From the NCBI GenBank assembly GCA_021186555.1, contig JAJKFL010000004.1, positions 9,515,001 to 9,579,000 of the forward strand: DNA of 64,000 nucleotides, in the 5' to 3' direction. The stretch is from Reticulitermes speratus (lineage: Eukaryota; Arthropoda; Insecta; Blattodea; Rhinotermitidae). Both the position numbers and the translations under genes were made by a program. This document shows positions 27,594-39,861 of the stretch, piece by piece (the first letter of the stretch is position 1; each line of letters opens with the position of its first letter). Below the pieces are notes generated by a model. It made no database searches. It saw only the letters and a list, made by a program, of their open reading frames with translations, and was not told the DNA's origin.

Positions 27594-27725
27594 CACCAAG
27601 TTATGTAGTTCCGTACTGTACGTTTTATGATTTTGGTGCCCTGAAGATGACCAAATTTGGTCGAAACATGTTGCCTTAAAATAAATTAATAATACATAGT
27701 AGTTGTGCTGACGGTATTTAATCTT

Positions 27726-28195
27726 CCATACGTCACTGTTAGTGACAGCTCTGTGCTCGAAAATGTGCCATCTAAATTACAAGGTTTTAACTTGATTCAA
27801 TGTTTTAATTTAGCGAAGATAAGATATAGAAAATAGTGATGACAGATAAGAAACGAGAGATTTAAAAGGGATAAGATATGAAGACAAACAAAAATATTCT
27901 TCGTGGAATTCAACGGGCCTCGTCCACCAGTAACACAGATAACCCCATTATCCCACACAGCGTAGCTACAACTGACATGTAGCCTTTACTGGGATCCCAT
28001 ATTTTTGTAACTCAACAGCCTAACAGCAAACACGTGTCCCATATGCCTATTCCTTGTGGCTAGACCTCAGGTTACGTTCACTGTCCACGCGCAAATTTCA
28101 CAGTGAACTTAATTAAATTCAATTTACTGCGTAACAGTATTGCACAATTGCAGTCACATTTTGGGCTGCGTTAAAATAACACACACTCACACACA
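27726..28195. other. No gene recognised
   Basis: Unassigned, with an (AC)n run near 28185-28200. Confidence 0.5.
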
Positions 28196-28197
28196 CA

Positions 28198-28830
28198 CAG
28201 TAGTCCCTCAGTCATCCGAACTATATGCAGGTAGGGGTGGTCCGGATTACCGGGGAGCCCGGATTACGGGGGAGTCCGGATAACCGAGGGGAAATTTAGC
28301 AACATACAAATATATTACTCAATACTACAGCAAAACTCCATAAAGCAGAAACACTGTATCTGACGTTATATAATAATAATAATAATATTCAATATGCAAA
28401 GCACTAAGCATCAAAACGACAGACAAATGGTAAACACACACGCACACCCAACCCCAAGAAGGGTTAAAGAAGAATTTGTAAGCCATAGCAGTAAAACATT
28501 CAATATATTCACTACAAAAGACAGCTGTACTTGTAACGTCACACATAATACGGGAAGTACTGCAGTCTGAAACTTGAAGTATGAGTGGTGGGGATCGCCG
28601 TTGGTTCAGAAGTACCGGGGAGGAGAGTCTTGTGACAAGAGAAAATATTCAATTCAATTCAATTCTAGTTTATTAATGTGCCGAATCAACAGCCAAATGG
28701 TCAATATAATAATAATATAATAATAATGTACTATAATAATAATTTCAATGGGAAATACTGGGCTATATTTGGCCCAAAATTTTCCTGATTAACGGGTTCC
28801 AGAACACCGGGTTCCGGATTACTTTGCTTT
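28198..28830. mobile_element. Possible pogo-like element relic
   Basis: The left edge CAGTAGTCCCTCAGTCATCC, with GGTCCGGATTACCGGGG and GTCCGGATAACCGAGG, resembles pogo/Tigger ends. The right edge (CTGATTAACGGGTTCC, GGTTCCGGATTAC) is related text but no clean inverted terminus was found. (TAA)n runs lie inside. Confidence 0.4.
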
Positions 28831-30055
28831 GCTTGCCAGATAAATAAGGCAAGAACAGAGACACACACACATATTTAATACTTATTGCTTCATAAGTGAT
28901 TAATTCAGTCTGATCTTGCAATATGTTTTATGACAACACAAACACTGAGAAACTATGCAACGACTTGTCTGTCATCACGATCTGTTTAGCCAAATTGTAC
29001 GTCTAAAGAACGCCATGAGCAAACGAACATTCTTTTGTTTCTATGCTGCCTTTATATGTAACGTGTGAATAGAGAGAAAATTATTTGGAATACAATTTCT
29101 TTCCACAACTCATACGTATAATTTGAATTGTTGCCGGTGAAATAAATTTACCATAAAAGCATTGTTTTGCAAACACTCAATATTTTATACATTTGACAGA
29201 CATATATAAGTCAACAGCACACAGAAAGCGTTGCTGTTTTTCCACTGCAATATCATTACACGTTAAACGCCCCACAATATTAAGTTATACTTAAATTGCT
29301 TATCTTATTTTTAAAGTTTAAGGCGTAGCCTGAATATTCAGCGAAAGTCTTGTAATTGCAGGTGTTCCTGTATTGTAGTATATGATATTAGATCACTAGA
29401 ATACTTATTTGAGAAAGCGTATTTACAGATGGAAATTTTCTTGATTCGTCTTCAATCCATCAATTGATATTCCACTAGTAAATCAAAATTGGCGCTAGCA
29501 ATATCTCACATATCTTGACTGACATTTCTTTGTTGTGCCCTATGAATGATTAAAACATAGGAGATACCATTTTATAAAATCATCTTCCTTATCATCGCCT
29601 CGGACTTTCCTAATATAGTCCCTCAAATCCAAAAGAGATTGCAGGCAATCTTCTGCTCTCAGTGACCATTAGTTCTAGTCGGCAATGTCAGGTAGGGATT
29701 TCCGCCATAAAGCATCTCTACTGAAACCGCTGACGATGGGAGAACCCGATACATATCTGTGTTGAAAATGAACGCCGGGTATTTGAGTGAGTAATTACCT
29801 ACGCGCAACATAACACGCATTCACTACACACTGCGGTTTTCAAAGTACAGGATCGTGCAATGCCTGGCGGTGTAAACCTGGTGACACGCATTCAGAACAT
29901 TCTCGACTCAACTTCTACCATCAAACCCGTTACATTCCTCTAAATTCTCATGGAATTCTAAATATCAGCATAATGATGAACTAAAAAGCATATGAAATGA
30001 AACACAGGTAAAGAATTTTTATTGATTATATTAGCGTAATGTATTTTTTTTTCAA
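28831..30055. other. No gene recognised
   Basis: About 1.2 kb of AT-rich DNA with no exon-like or repeat signal that I can support. Confidence 0.5.
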
Positions 30056-30216
30056 TGGCATAACAGCCCCCAGTGGGCCAGGGCCCCATCATTATCGAGG
30101 CTTCACGATCACTCAGATACACCACACTCGGTAGGAGTCCTCTGGACGAGTGATCAGCCCGACGCAGAGACCTCTACCTGACAACACATAACACGACTGA
30201 GCTATCCCGGTCCACC
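30056..30216 (-). mobile_element. Chimeric SINE: family A body with family B head fragment
   Basis: 30056-30194 is family A body (TGAGTGATCGTGAAG-like text through CAGGTAGAGGTCTCTGCG on minus). It stops before the A head, and the next 22 bases, GACTGAGCTATCCCGGTCCA on plus, are the start of a family B tRNA-like head. Confidence 0.7.
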
Positions 30217-31724
30217 TAATACCTATTATTATTATTATATTATTATTATTTACTTATTTTTTTATGTCTTTTTGTCTTCCATTTTCTTTTTTACTCGTCT
30301 CTTTCTTATTTTCTCTTTCGTGTTTATTTCGTGCTTTCACCTCCCTTTCCTTTCCTATTATTCTTTCTCCTAATCTTCACACCATCACTATTTTAACTTC
30401 ACACCGTGACAGACGTTTCTTCACTGTTTTGACGTAACTTCCTTGCTGCTCCCCTGCTACTCACACAACCCGCCACGTTTCCTCTCTGTACCCTGTCTAT
30501 ACCAATGTGTACTTAAAAGCTTCTGCTTAACTCTTCAAAATCTGATATTTCACGCCGACATGTTATCATTTGTAAGCCCTTCACATTAATCCTCTCAGAA
30601 CAGACAAACGTAAGACCTTTCTCTTAGTAAGGTACAGTGTATTTAGTGCTTGTTTTTGTTAGCAAAGCAGATAAGTGGCGCATGCTAAGTTATATAAAAA
30701 TACCCTCACGCTTCCGGTCGATACAATACAAATATTCTTTTAAGTTCTGGGTATTAAGAAGTTACAAATAAAGTCTTACTAAAGCTTGTGGTTCATGTTT
30801 TTATTACAAACATAATTAAATTATTAGTTTTAAAATTATTTTATTAATATTTCAAAGTCAATTTTTATCAGATCAAAAACAATTCATTCACTGATAGCAC
30901 TCAGTAAAAATTAAATTTATTATTTTCTAGCTTGTTCAGTGCGTCACTATACAAATAAATAAATAAATAAAATAAAATTTAAACAAATATTCGAGGAACA
31001 TTACATTAAACTCAAGTCATTGATGAGAATCGACAGTTTAAGTTTGATCTTTGTAACTTTACTACCTGCAAAAATTTTGGATGTAAAATTGCATTAAGGA
31101 CAGAGCGGCCTATAGTGTCTAACACGAAGATGAGAAGTTGGAAAGATATTTCGGATCGATATTTTAGGCACAGCAAGAGAAACTAACGCAAGGCACTTTA
31201 CGGGAGAGAAAAAGATTCATTTTTTCGAAATGTTTGTTTGAAAATCGCAAAAAATTGGAAATCATCCGAAACAACTTTTATTGTAAATTTCTTTAGAGTT
31301 CGATATCAGATGGGCATCGAACATAAACGTTTAAACTTTTCCTCTGATCCTATGAATAAACACCAACTGTTTTCTGAAGTCCTTAAACCACTTTTACAAC
31401 AAAGATTCTGCGTTTAGGCAATTTCGCAAAGTTGTGATAAGCGCTATTTGCTTCGTAATGTCTGTCTGTCCGTCCGCATGGAACAACTCGGCTCCCACTG
31501 GACAGATGTTCATAAAATCTGGTATTTGATTTTTTTCGGAAGTCTGTCGAGAAAATCCAAGTTGCTTTAAAATCTGACAATAACGGTAATTTACATGAAG
31601 ACCTATGTACATTTATGATAATATCTCGCTGAATTCTTTTTAAAATGAGAAATGTTTCAGACAAAAGTTGTAAAGAAAATCAAAACACATTATATGTTCA
31701 ATAACTTTTTTCCGAAAATCATGC
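30217..31724. other. No gene recognised
   Basis: Includes (TTA)n and CTTT-rich runs near 30220-30360. Unassigned frames at 31383-31664 lie in text that is probably an old repeat (GTCTGTCTGTCCGTCCGCAT). Confidence 0.45.
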
Positions 31725-31925
31725 CGTTTATGAGATAATGTGAAAAAAAAATGGTAGAGCCAGACAGGCCACAGATGGCAATATAATACGGCGCATGCGC
31801 TTTGCATGCTGGATAACTAAGGCTACAGACAGAAAATACAATACTTATTGCTTTTCCACGGCAAAAATTGTTACGCGAACGCGCTTCAAAGTTACGTTAT
31901 ACGTACATTGCCTGTCTTGTTTTCT
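31725..31925. repeat. Dispersed repeat R, copy 1
   Basis: Shares ACGGCGCATGCGC, GCATGCTGGATAACTAAGGC, TATTGCTTTTCCACGGCAA and CGCGAACGCGC with copy 2 at 41845-42050. Identity by eye is high. The type is unknown. Confidence 0.75.
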
Positions 31926-32559
31926 GTTGCAATGGCAAAGAGTTTTTACTATTGAGATTAACTTCGTGCTGAGAAATCTTATCAGCAATCTACGTCCTAA
32001 TGTACTACGAAAGAAAGAAATGACTCCTTAGAATTATAAACAATGGCATGAGGCAACAATAGTTTTAGTGTAGTTTTCTTGCTGATAGTCCAGAATCAGG
32101 AGAACTAAAAAACCTTTTAAGGTAATTGTTTTGTGTTTTTATTATAACGTGCGTTTCTTTAAATCCAGTTACATGAGGGTCAATACGTAAGCAAAAACTT
32201 CAACTCCATTTCAGTGAAAGCACAAACGATTTCTTCGGCTGGGCGGGGTGGTGGAAAGAGGGGAGGGGCGTGATTTGCCTTTTCAACTATTGTTTTTGCA
32301 AGTCAATTACTAAAGTCGCCGCAAGAGACTGATCCGTAAAGTAGCTCGGCAATATTCCTGCAGTCTCCGTCTTATATCTTCCTAGTTACCGTTCTGAACA
32401 AAACGTAGCCTACATTACACCACGGGCTACGTCTGACAGTTAAGGTTGACTGTAAATGACTGCCTTATCCTAGCTCTCAGGATAGGAAAATAGATTTCGT
32501 ATGTAATTTATGTTTCAATTCAATTCTATACACCAAAAAACATGATGCAAGGTGTACAC
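31926..32559. other. No gene recognised
   Basis: Unassigned. Confidence 0.5.
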
Positions 32560-33115
32560 GTGAAATTAAATCCAGAATTGCCATGACAAAAGCAGCATTC
32601 AACAACAAGAAGACTCTTTTTCACCAGCAAACTGGACTTAAATTTAAGGAAGAAACTAGTAAAGTGCTACATTTGGAGCATAGCTTTGTGTGGTGCTGAA
32701 ACGTGGACACTTGGGAAAGTAGATCAGAAGTATCTGGAAAGTTTTGAAAAGTGGTGCTGGAGAAGAATGGAGAAGATCATTTGGACCGATCGTGTGAGAA
32801 ATGAAGAAGTATTACACAGAGTCAAGGAGGAGAGGAATATCCTACATACAATAAAAAGAAGAAAGGCTAACTGGATTGGTCACATCTTGCGTAGAAACTG
32901 CCTTCTGAAACATGTGATTGAAGGAAAGTTAGAAGGAAGGATAGAAATGACAGGAAGACGAGGGAGAAGATGTAAGCAGCTACTGGATAACCTTAAGGAA
33001 CAGAGAAGATACTGGAAATTGAAAGAGGAAGCACTAGATCGCACTCAATGGAGAACTCGCTTTGGAAGAGGCTACGGACCTGACGTAAGACAAGACTACA
33101 GAATGAATGAATGAC
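32560..33115 (+). mobile_element. Non-LTR retrotransposon 3' tail, type beta, long copy
   Basis: The translation begins near RIAMTKAAFN and, after a frame break, runs LRKKLVKCYIWSIALCGAET then WTLGKVDQKYLESFEKWCW, RRKANWIGHILRRNCLLKH and RTRFGRGYGPDVRQD. This is the C-terminal region past the RT domain of a non-LTR ORF2. A 142-codon frame (32686-33114) is unbroken. Confidence 0.85.
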
Positions 33116-33246
33116 ACGAAAATGTAAACCAGCATGGCAAGTCGTATTGTCACATGTCTGAGTACTAATTAGCATAGACCGTACATGAAACTGTTTTACT
33201 TTATTAGCACTATTCATGATTATCCAAGTTTATTTCTCTCTGTACA

Positions 33247-33525
33247 TGGACCGGGATAGCTCAGTCGGTATAGCGACTCGCTACTGCCTGGACAGTCCGA
33301 GGATCGAATTCCTGTTGGGGTGAAATTTTCCGCAGCCGTCCAGACCGGCTCTGGGCCCCACACAGCCTCATGTACAATGGGTACCTGGTCTCTTTCCCTG
33401 GGGTAAAGCGGCCGGGGCGTGGTGCTGACCACCCACCCCCATCTAAGGCAGACGTTAAAGAAAGAGTAGAGTTATACCTCTACTCCCCCTCTGGGCCTTC
33501 AAGGCCTGTTATAGGGTGTAATCCA
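33247..33525 (+). mobile_element. SINE family B, full-length plus-strand copy
   Basis: Head GGGATAGCTCAGTCGGTATA, B box GGATCGAATTCCTG, body GTCCAGACCGGCTCTGGGCC and AAAGCGGCCGGGGCG, tail GGCCTGTTATAGGGTG. This is the best reference copy here. Confidence 0.87.
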
Positions 33526-33639
33526 CCTTCTCTCTTTAAGGGAAGAACAGCGACGTAAGGGGTTCGAGAACAAATCGTTTAAAACATTTGGATCAAAGAG
33601 AACGGAATTAATACAGGAATGGAGAAAATGTCAAAATGA

Positions 33640-33890
33640 GCTTTATGTTTCAAAAACCTCGACACGTACCAAGATAAAATCAAGGAGAAGAGTTTTGGTG
33701 GGGAATGTGGAACACATGGGGGAGAGACGTGACAAGCATGTAAGGATTTGGTGGTGCCTTGCAGATACAGGGGTTAAGAAGTCCTTGACCCTTGAAGATT
33801 GGACGGATAGGTTTTCCCGAAACGTCGGTACAGAACTACCACTCAACGCTGCGTAATATCCCAGAAGAGCACAGATCTCAAGAAGGGGTT
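33640..33890 (+). mobile_element. Family 2 foldback arm, single
   Basis: Contains CCCTTGAAGATTGGACGG, TTCCCGAAACGTCGGTACAG and CCCAGAAGAGCACAGATCTC, one arm of family 2. The inverted partner is not seen. Confidence 0.55.
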
Positions 33891-34009
33891 TTAAGTGTGA
33901 ACAACTTGTTTTTTACGGAAGAAGCATGGTGGCATTTGAGTGGATATATTAATGGTCAAAAAGTACCATATGCAGTCCTGACAGCCCATACATTGTGATG
34001 TATAAATGG

Positions 34010-34180
34010 TAATACCAAATGGATTAGTGAATGTTGAAATGAATGTGACCTTGAACCCCTGATGATGGCTCTATTGCAGCCGAAACATATATAGGGTTAA
34101 TGTGCATGCTAAAGAAATAAAGTGCATTTGTTGATTTAATTGTTGAATGTTATCAAAATGCACGGTGAGCACAACGTAAA
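34010..34180 (+). mobile_element. Single-arm hammerhead-motif element
   Basis: One motif (34054-34098), then ATAAAGTGCATTTGTTG and the tail AAAATGCACGGTGAGCACAA. It has no inverted partner, so it shows the layout of one unit: motif, about 35 bp, GTGCATTTGTTG, about 30 bp, ATGCACGGTG. Confidence 0.7.
34054..34098 (+). ncRNA. Hammerhead-ribozyme-like motif, AACCC/GGGTT stem I
   Basis: AACCC (34054-34058), core CTGATGA (34059-34065), T, GGCT...AGCC, GAAAC, ATAT, then TATA and GGGTT. Stem I pairs over five bases. The G of stem III is mutated to A. Confidence 0.5.
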
Positions 34181-34765
34181 AAAAAACACATTCACGGCAT
34201 GAAAATCCTCTGCATTCGTCAAAGATTATTTTTCTGTGCGCAGTGTCTCGAAAAACGAATTGTGGGACCATTGTCCTTTGAAGTGACTGGGCGGGGCACA
34301 TTTTCAACATCTGCTGCCATTACACGTTATGACATTCTTTGTATTTTTGAAAAAAATAAAAAAAAATTATTTACAGCAACTGGTTGCGTTTTATACGGTA
34401 CACCCTATACTCACAGTCCTGCCTGTACGTGACGTACTTCTTAAAACGTGATTTCGTATTTAAGTCCAGCAGCCGATTTCTTGTTGTTCCAGGCATCCAT
34501 TCCTCAGGAATACCAAACTCTATCGACACATGAAACACCCGGTATGTTTTGGTGTTAAATCTTCTGTACCCAAAGTGCCGGTACACCGACTTAAATTGTA
34601 ACAAAATAACTGAACTGGCACGCAACTTTCCTCGTTTCACGATGAGCCAGAGGGACAAAGAAGGGGGAGGGGCCTGAAAAAAACAAAACAGAAAACACAC
34701 TACAGTTTACTTAAAATAGTATTAACAAAGAATAAAAAGACATAAAAATAGCTACTGTAACAATA

Positions 34766-34924
34766 TAATCGAACCCGGTTATAACAACATCGGTTCATGC
34801 AACACCTCGTCTATAACGTCAGATATTCTGTGGTACCAAATAATTCGTCACTGTTAACAATAACAGCACTCGTTTATAACGACACAAAATATTCAGCCCC
34901 TTTCATGACCGAGTTCCGATTGTA
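34766..34924. mobile_element. pogo-like MITE, decayed second copy
   Basis: Same interior as 9470-9654 (ACACCTCGTCTATAACGTCA, CTCGTTTATAACGACACAAA) with decayed ends (ATCGAACCCGGTTATA). Confidence 0.7.
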
Positions 34925-35042
34925 TTTAGAAGAAAAGTCAATCCATAAAGAATAAAAAATGTAAATTACGACATCTTATAATTCTAGTGCGTGTTTATAA
35001 CAAAACATGCACTTTTTACCTTTTTTCGTACCGTTTTTGTAC

Positions 35043-35084
35043 GAAACCTGATGATCCATATATAGGGTCGAAACATGTAGCTTG
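35043..35084 (+). ncRNA. Hammerhead-ribozyme-like motif, weak
   Basis: ACCTGATGATCC then GGGTCGAAACATGTAG. The core CTGATGA is intact but stem I is short. Confidence 0.35.
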
Positions 35085-35181
35085 ACAATTGAAATAAAGT
35101 GAGAGTTGTGTTTAGAATGAACCTGTATTTGCATCAAAAAACAAACTGTTTTACCTGCAACAGAAAACACGATTAGTAAAT

Positions 35182-36192
35182 GGGCTGAGGACAAGTGTAC
35201 ATTCATACACAAGACAGGGCTGAGGACAAGTGTATGTTCATACACAAGACAGGGCTGAGGACAAGTGTATGTTCATACACAAGACAGGGCTGAGGACAAG
35301 TGTACGTTCATACACAAGACAGTGCTGAGGACAAGTGTACGTTCATACACAAGACAGGGCTGAGGACAAGTGTACGTTCATACACAAGACAGGGCTGAGG
35401 ACAAGTGTACGTTCATACACAAGACAGGGCTGAGGACAAGTGTACGTTCATACACAAGACAGGGCTGAGGACAAGTGTATGTTCATACACAAGACAGTGC
35501 TGAGGACAAGTTATGTTCATACACAAGACAGTGCTGAGGACAAGTGTATGTTCATACACAAGACAGTGCTGAGGACAAGTGTATGTTCATACACAAGACA
35601 GTGCTGAGGACAAGTGCATGTTCATACACAAGACAGTGCTGAGGACAAGTGTATGTTCATACACAAGACAGTGCTGAGGACAAGTTTATGTTCATACACA
35701 AGACAGTGCTGAGGACAAGTTTATGTTCATAACACAAAACAGGGATGAGGACAAGTGTATGTTCATACACAAGACAGTGCTGAGGACAAGTTATGTTCAT
35801 ACACAAGACAGGGCTGAGGACAAGTTTATGTTTATACACAAGACAGTGCTGAGGACAAGTGTATGTTCATACACAAGACAGGGCTGAGGACAAGTGTATG
35901 TTCATACACAAGACAGGGCTGAGGACAGGAGTATGTTCATACACAAGACAGTGCTGAGGACAAGTGTATGTTCATACACAAGACAGGGCTGAGGACAAAT
36001 GTATGTTCATACACAAGACAGGGCTGAGGACAAGTGTGTTCATACACAAGACAGGGCTGAGGACAAGTCTATGTTCATACACAAGACAGGGCTGAGGACA
36101 AGTGTATGTTCATACACAAGACAGGGCTGAGGACAAGTGTACGTTCATACACAAGACAGGGCTGAGGACAAGTGTATGTGCATACACAAGAC
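35182..36192. repeat. 35-bp satellite array, about 29 units, each with a hairpin
   Basis: The unit is ACAAGTGTATGTTCATACAC followed by AAGACAGGGCTGAGG. Inside it GTGTATG-TT-CATACAC is a seven-base inverted repeat. Units vary at GGGCTG/GTGCTG and at TGTA/TGTAC. The GTGCTG variant clusters between about 35490 and 35720. Confidence 0.95.
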
Positions 36193-36197
36193 AATAA

Positions 36198-37910
36198 TCC
36201 TTCAGGACCGTCTTTAATCTAGAATCCTCACTTTATAGCACAAACTGCAGCTGGTCCACAACTTCCTAACAAATGTTCCGGTACCCTCCAGCCGTGCCCT
36301 TGTCACAGTACTATAAATTTTTAACGCGAGAAGTTAGAGGCATTGGAAGAGTTTCAGGTTGTTGATGTCCAAAACATTTTGAAATAATTAATTGAACATA
36401 GTTTGTATTTAGTACAAGCTAAAACCGACTAATGTACAAGATTATTAACAGAGTAATATGTATTTATACCCCTACATACGTTTCGGCAATCAAATTGCCA
36501 TCCTCAGGGGGCATTCATCAGTGTGTCACAAGCGTCTATGGCATCCAAATACACAACAGTTTGCTTTACAATAGAAACACTCACGCAGCTCATAATATTA
36601 AAATATATAGATCCATAAAATTATAAAACCAAAAATTAAGAGCAATAATACATTGTGACTGAATCTGTGATTATAAGCAAATATGCCATATAACACGGAG
36701 TATAATTTATATACAAATAGTTTTTCATGATTCATGCTTGACATTTAAACATATAATAGTTTTATTCTAAAGAATATTAAGATGATTATTGGCCACGTAT
36801 ACAAACATGTGGTTGATCTACGTCGATCTCGTCCTGTGGTGTCGTATATTACGTGTCCGGTGGAGTGTATAGTGTAGGGGTATAAATACATCTTACTCTG
36901 TTAATAATCTTCTGCATTAGTTGGTTTTAACTTAAACTAATGATAAAATGCAAGGTACATATAACATAGAGTATGTATTATTTGTTCCTCTCCCGGTGTT
37001 TCACATTGCCTCCAGGGAGCACTGCTGATGAAGACACGAAACAACTCAATCAAAACTCATTATAATAGCTGAAAAATAGGATAAAATTAGTGAGAACTGA
37101 GGACTTGTATAATCATTTCTCGAGAGTTTCAGATAGTCATAATTCAGGCTGCAGTTTATCCACACTTTCCTACCACCCAGGAGTCTTATAAATTTGTAAA
37201 AGCTAGAATTAAAATTTAATGGAAGAGCTGCAGTTTGTAGAAACCAAACATTTTTTTTTTTAAATCGACGCTTAGAATGCAAAATTTGTTCGTCTTCCAG
37301 CCATGACTTTGCTTTCCACTGAACGCATATGACGCAGATCTTAAACAATTCAATCAAAACTCATTACAACACATGAAAATAAAAGTTTAATTAGCTAAAA
37401 TTGAGGACTTGTGTAATAATCATTTCGGGAGATATTCAGAAAATCCTACCCTTCTAATACAGGCTGCAGCTGATCCACAATTTCCTAACAAATGTCCTCG
37501 TACCCCCCATTGAAAAGTCCTATAAATTTTTAAAACTGAGAATTAAGAATTGAAGAAAGATTTGCAGCTTGTCGAGGTCAAACAATATTTGTTTTCAAAC
37601 TCATCAGTAGCATTGCGACATTTGTTGCTCTTCCAGCCATGTTCTTACAGCCACTGAATGCTGGCGAAGAATATCTGTAACAATTCAATCAAAACTCATT
37701 ATAATAGCTGAAAAAGAAAATCAAATTAATTAATACTGAGGACTTTTGTAATCATTTTTTCGAGATATTCGGAAAGTCCTCACATTCTAATACAGGCTGC
37801 AGCTGATCCTAAACATCCTAACAAGTAGCCTAATTACCCCCCTCTCCCTACAGAAATGGATTTCTACAAAGCACAATATACATTACAAATGTAAAGGAAG
37901 AGATGCAGCC
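36198..37910. repeat. Four decayed copies of a ~300-bp repeat, first split off by a foldback element
   Basis: Shared blocks are CTGCAG with TGATCCACAAttTCCTAA-type text, TATAAATTTTTAA and CAATCAAAACTCATTATAAT. Copies start near 36198, 37040, 37345 and 37681. The first is separated from the others by the element at 36410-36960. Confidence 0.7.
36410..36960. mobile_element. Foldback element, asymmetrically decayed
   Basis: The left arm has AAAACCGACTAATGTACAAG and a motif at 36469-36511 (minus, core CTGAGGA). The right arm has GTAGGGGTATAAATAC and TTGGTTTTAACTTAAACTAA, but its motif core is lost. Confidence 0.6.
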
Positions 37911-39536
37911 TGTCAGTCCAAATGTATAACCATCAAACACTAAATATTTCATTGACAATGTCCGAAATCAATTAATTTCTGAGTAATAATAAATATTTTA
38001 AATTTCCGGGCATGGCTTTCTACAGAAACCAATGCCTATTGGCAATGTTGGCTCACGTAGCTTCCTGCAACATTTGGAGCAATTTCTGATCACGTTCAGG
38101 CGACGAACTGGTCCCCCACCCACCCCCTCCCGAACGCAAACCTAACATGAACGAAAACAGAAATGGCTCCAAAATGTTCGGTGCACTCCGCTCGCCTCCT
38201 CCGGCTGCCAATGGAAACCGGTCGAGTTCCACAGCCAGTGTGATCGGTGTCTCAGTGTTGCTGACTACGGGAGGAAATGTTTTCTTCTAACTATGAATTA
38301 ATACATGTGTGAAAATGAAGTACAGGCTGCTTCACTCTAGGAGCTAAGGGAAGAATTGAGTGCATACACCATTTATGGTTGTAGATGCCCTTCCATATGG
38401 TACACAATAAATATATTTCAATGCGAGACAATTCAAGGATATAAACTTTTAAATACACTAAAATATCCATCATATAACAAAGGTGATTTTGCAGAACTTT
38501 GTCTTAGAGAGGCATCTACCTTAAAATACGTGTAAGTAGATAGGATTTAGTGTTACACCATTTTATCGCTTGAAGAAAAAGCGACAAATTTCAGCGCATG
38601 AACTAATCCCTGGTGTTTGCGAATCAATTCTGTGCGGAAGAGGCCACAACTTACACATCAGGCTAGCCTCCAAAATGCAGAGGCTCATAATAGCGTAAAC
38701 AAAATCGCGATAAAACGGAATTTACGTTTTCAGCATCGTTATTAATTTCAATGGAAATTTCACTTACACAAAACATTAGAAAATTATTTATAAGACACAT
38801 TGACAAATTTCTCACAGTTTGTAAATGACACTCAAATTCTGACCGAAAAAGAGTATCATTTTAATGAGGTTGCCTGTATATCGGCAACTTTTCTATCCAC
38901 GAACGGCGTTTCATTTGACGGCCAATTTGATGTGTCTCTCAGCGACCTCTCCAAAATGCTGCTTCCGTTCGCCACTGGCTGAACCACGGTGTCAAGTTGC
39001 CTGCAGCCTGCCTGAGCACTACGCTACCAGAGCAGCCCAGCACACTGGCACGGCACTATATCTACAACAACCACCTGCCTAACCTCACAGAAACCTAGCA
39101 ACGAGACCTATCACCGACTTTGAGGGCGGGGGGAGAAGTGTACACAACAACATTGCAAGTAATAAGCATTCTTAAATATGTAGTGACTCGTCTGGAATAC
39201 AGGCTGCCAACTTGACGCTTACAAACTACAAAAACCTACGACTCTATGTCACTCAAATCACCGCCTTAACACAATGCGGTTTGTGCACATCTAAATGATT
39301 CAGCCAGCGACCCTTAGACTGGAAAGCAACGGGGGACAACAAAATTCCACCTACTTTAACCGCGACGCCTTGCAGTTGGTGTTGATGCTGCAGTTACAGC
39401 TGCTGGTGTTGAAGCTTGTAATTCTGTTTCTTTATATTCAAAATTGGCACTGATTTTCGAAACACTAACGGATTTATGAAAATTATTTATAGCACTTCCT
39501 TCACTGAAATATTCACTTACTCCGCTGAAATAAATT
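37911..39536. other. No gene recognised; GC-richer island near 38060-38280 and 38980-39120
   Basis: Short frames are open, but none has splice context or a recognised domain. The richer segments could be promoter-proximal or part of an old element. I cannot decide. Confidence 0.4.
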
Positions 39537-39861
39537 TGTGTTCTGTATATTCCTACACACGCACTTTCACATTGTATTCTGTATATTCCTACACACGCAC
39601 TTTCACATTGTATTCTGTATATTCCTACACACGCACTTTCACATTGTATTCTGTATATTCGTACACACGCACTTTCACATTGTATTCTGTATATTCCTAC
39701 GCACGCACTTTCACATTGTATTCTGTATATTCGTACACACGCACTTTCACATTATATTCTGTATATTCCTACACACGCACTTTCACATTGTATTCTGTAT
39801 ATTCGTACACACGCACTTTCACATTGTATTCTGTATATTCCTACACACGCATTTTCACATT
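39537..39861. repeat. 36-bp tandem repeat, nine units
   Basis: The unit is TGTATTCTGTATATTCCTAC followed by ACACGCACTTTCACAT. The length is 12 codons, so two plus-strand frames stay open with a 12-residue repeat (YSVYSYTRTFTL). CCTAC/CGTAC variants alternate in much of the array. Confidence 0.93.

Larger units (their letters stand above)
27060..27725. mobile_element. Outer foldback element (CTGAAGATGACC class)
   Basis: Outer arms at 27060-27170 and 27630-27725 carry motifs 27119-27158 (minus) and 27644-27683 (plus) with GACCAAA/TTGGTC stem II and GAAACATGTTG. Edges read ACCGTCAACAC and GTGCTGACGGT. Another element is inserted in the middle. Confidence 0.65.

Noticed and set aside
33247-33320. 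tRNA gene
   Set aside because: It has A- and B-box-like text but is the head of a roughly 270-bp SINE present in many copies; the acceptor stem is not completed after the B box.
34371-34700. 109-codon minus-strand frame as a gene
   Set aside because: No recognisable domain or neighbouring exon; composition is like the surrounding non-coding DNA.
37018-37052. CTGATGAAGACACGAAACAACTC as another hammerhead motif
   Set aside because: Stem II cannot form and stem I does not pair; probably chance or a very old relic.
38060-39120. GC-richer stretch as a CpG-island promoter
   Set aside because: No adjacent exon, no TATA or initiator at a credible place, and only moderate CpG density by eye.
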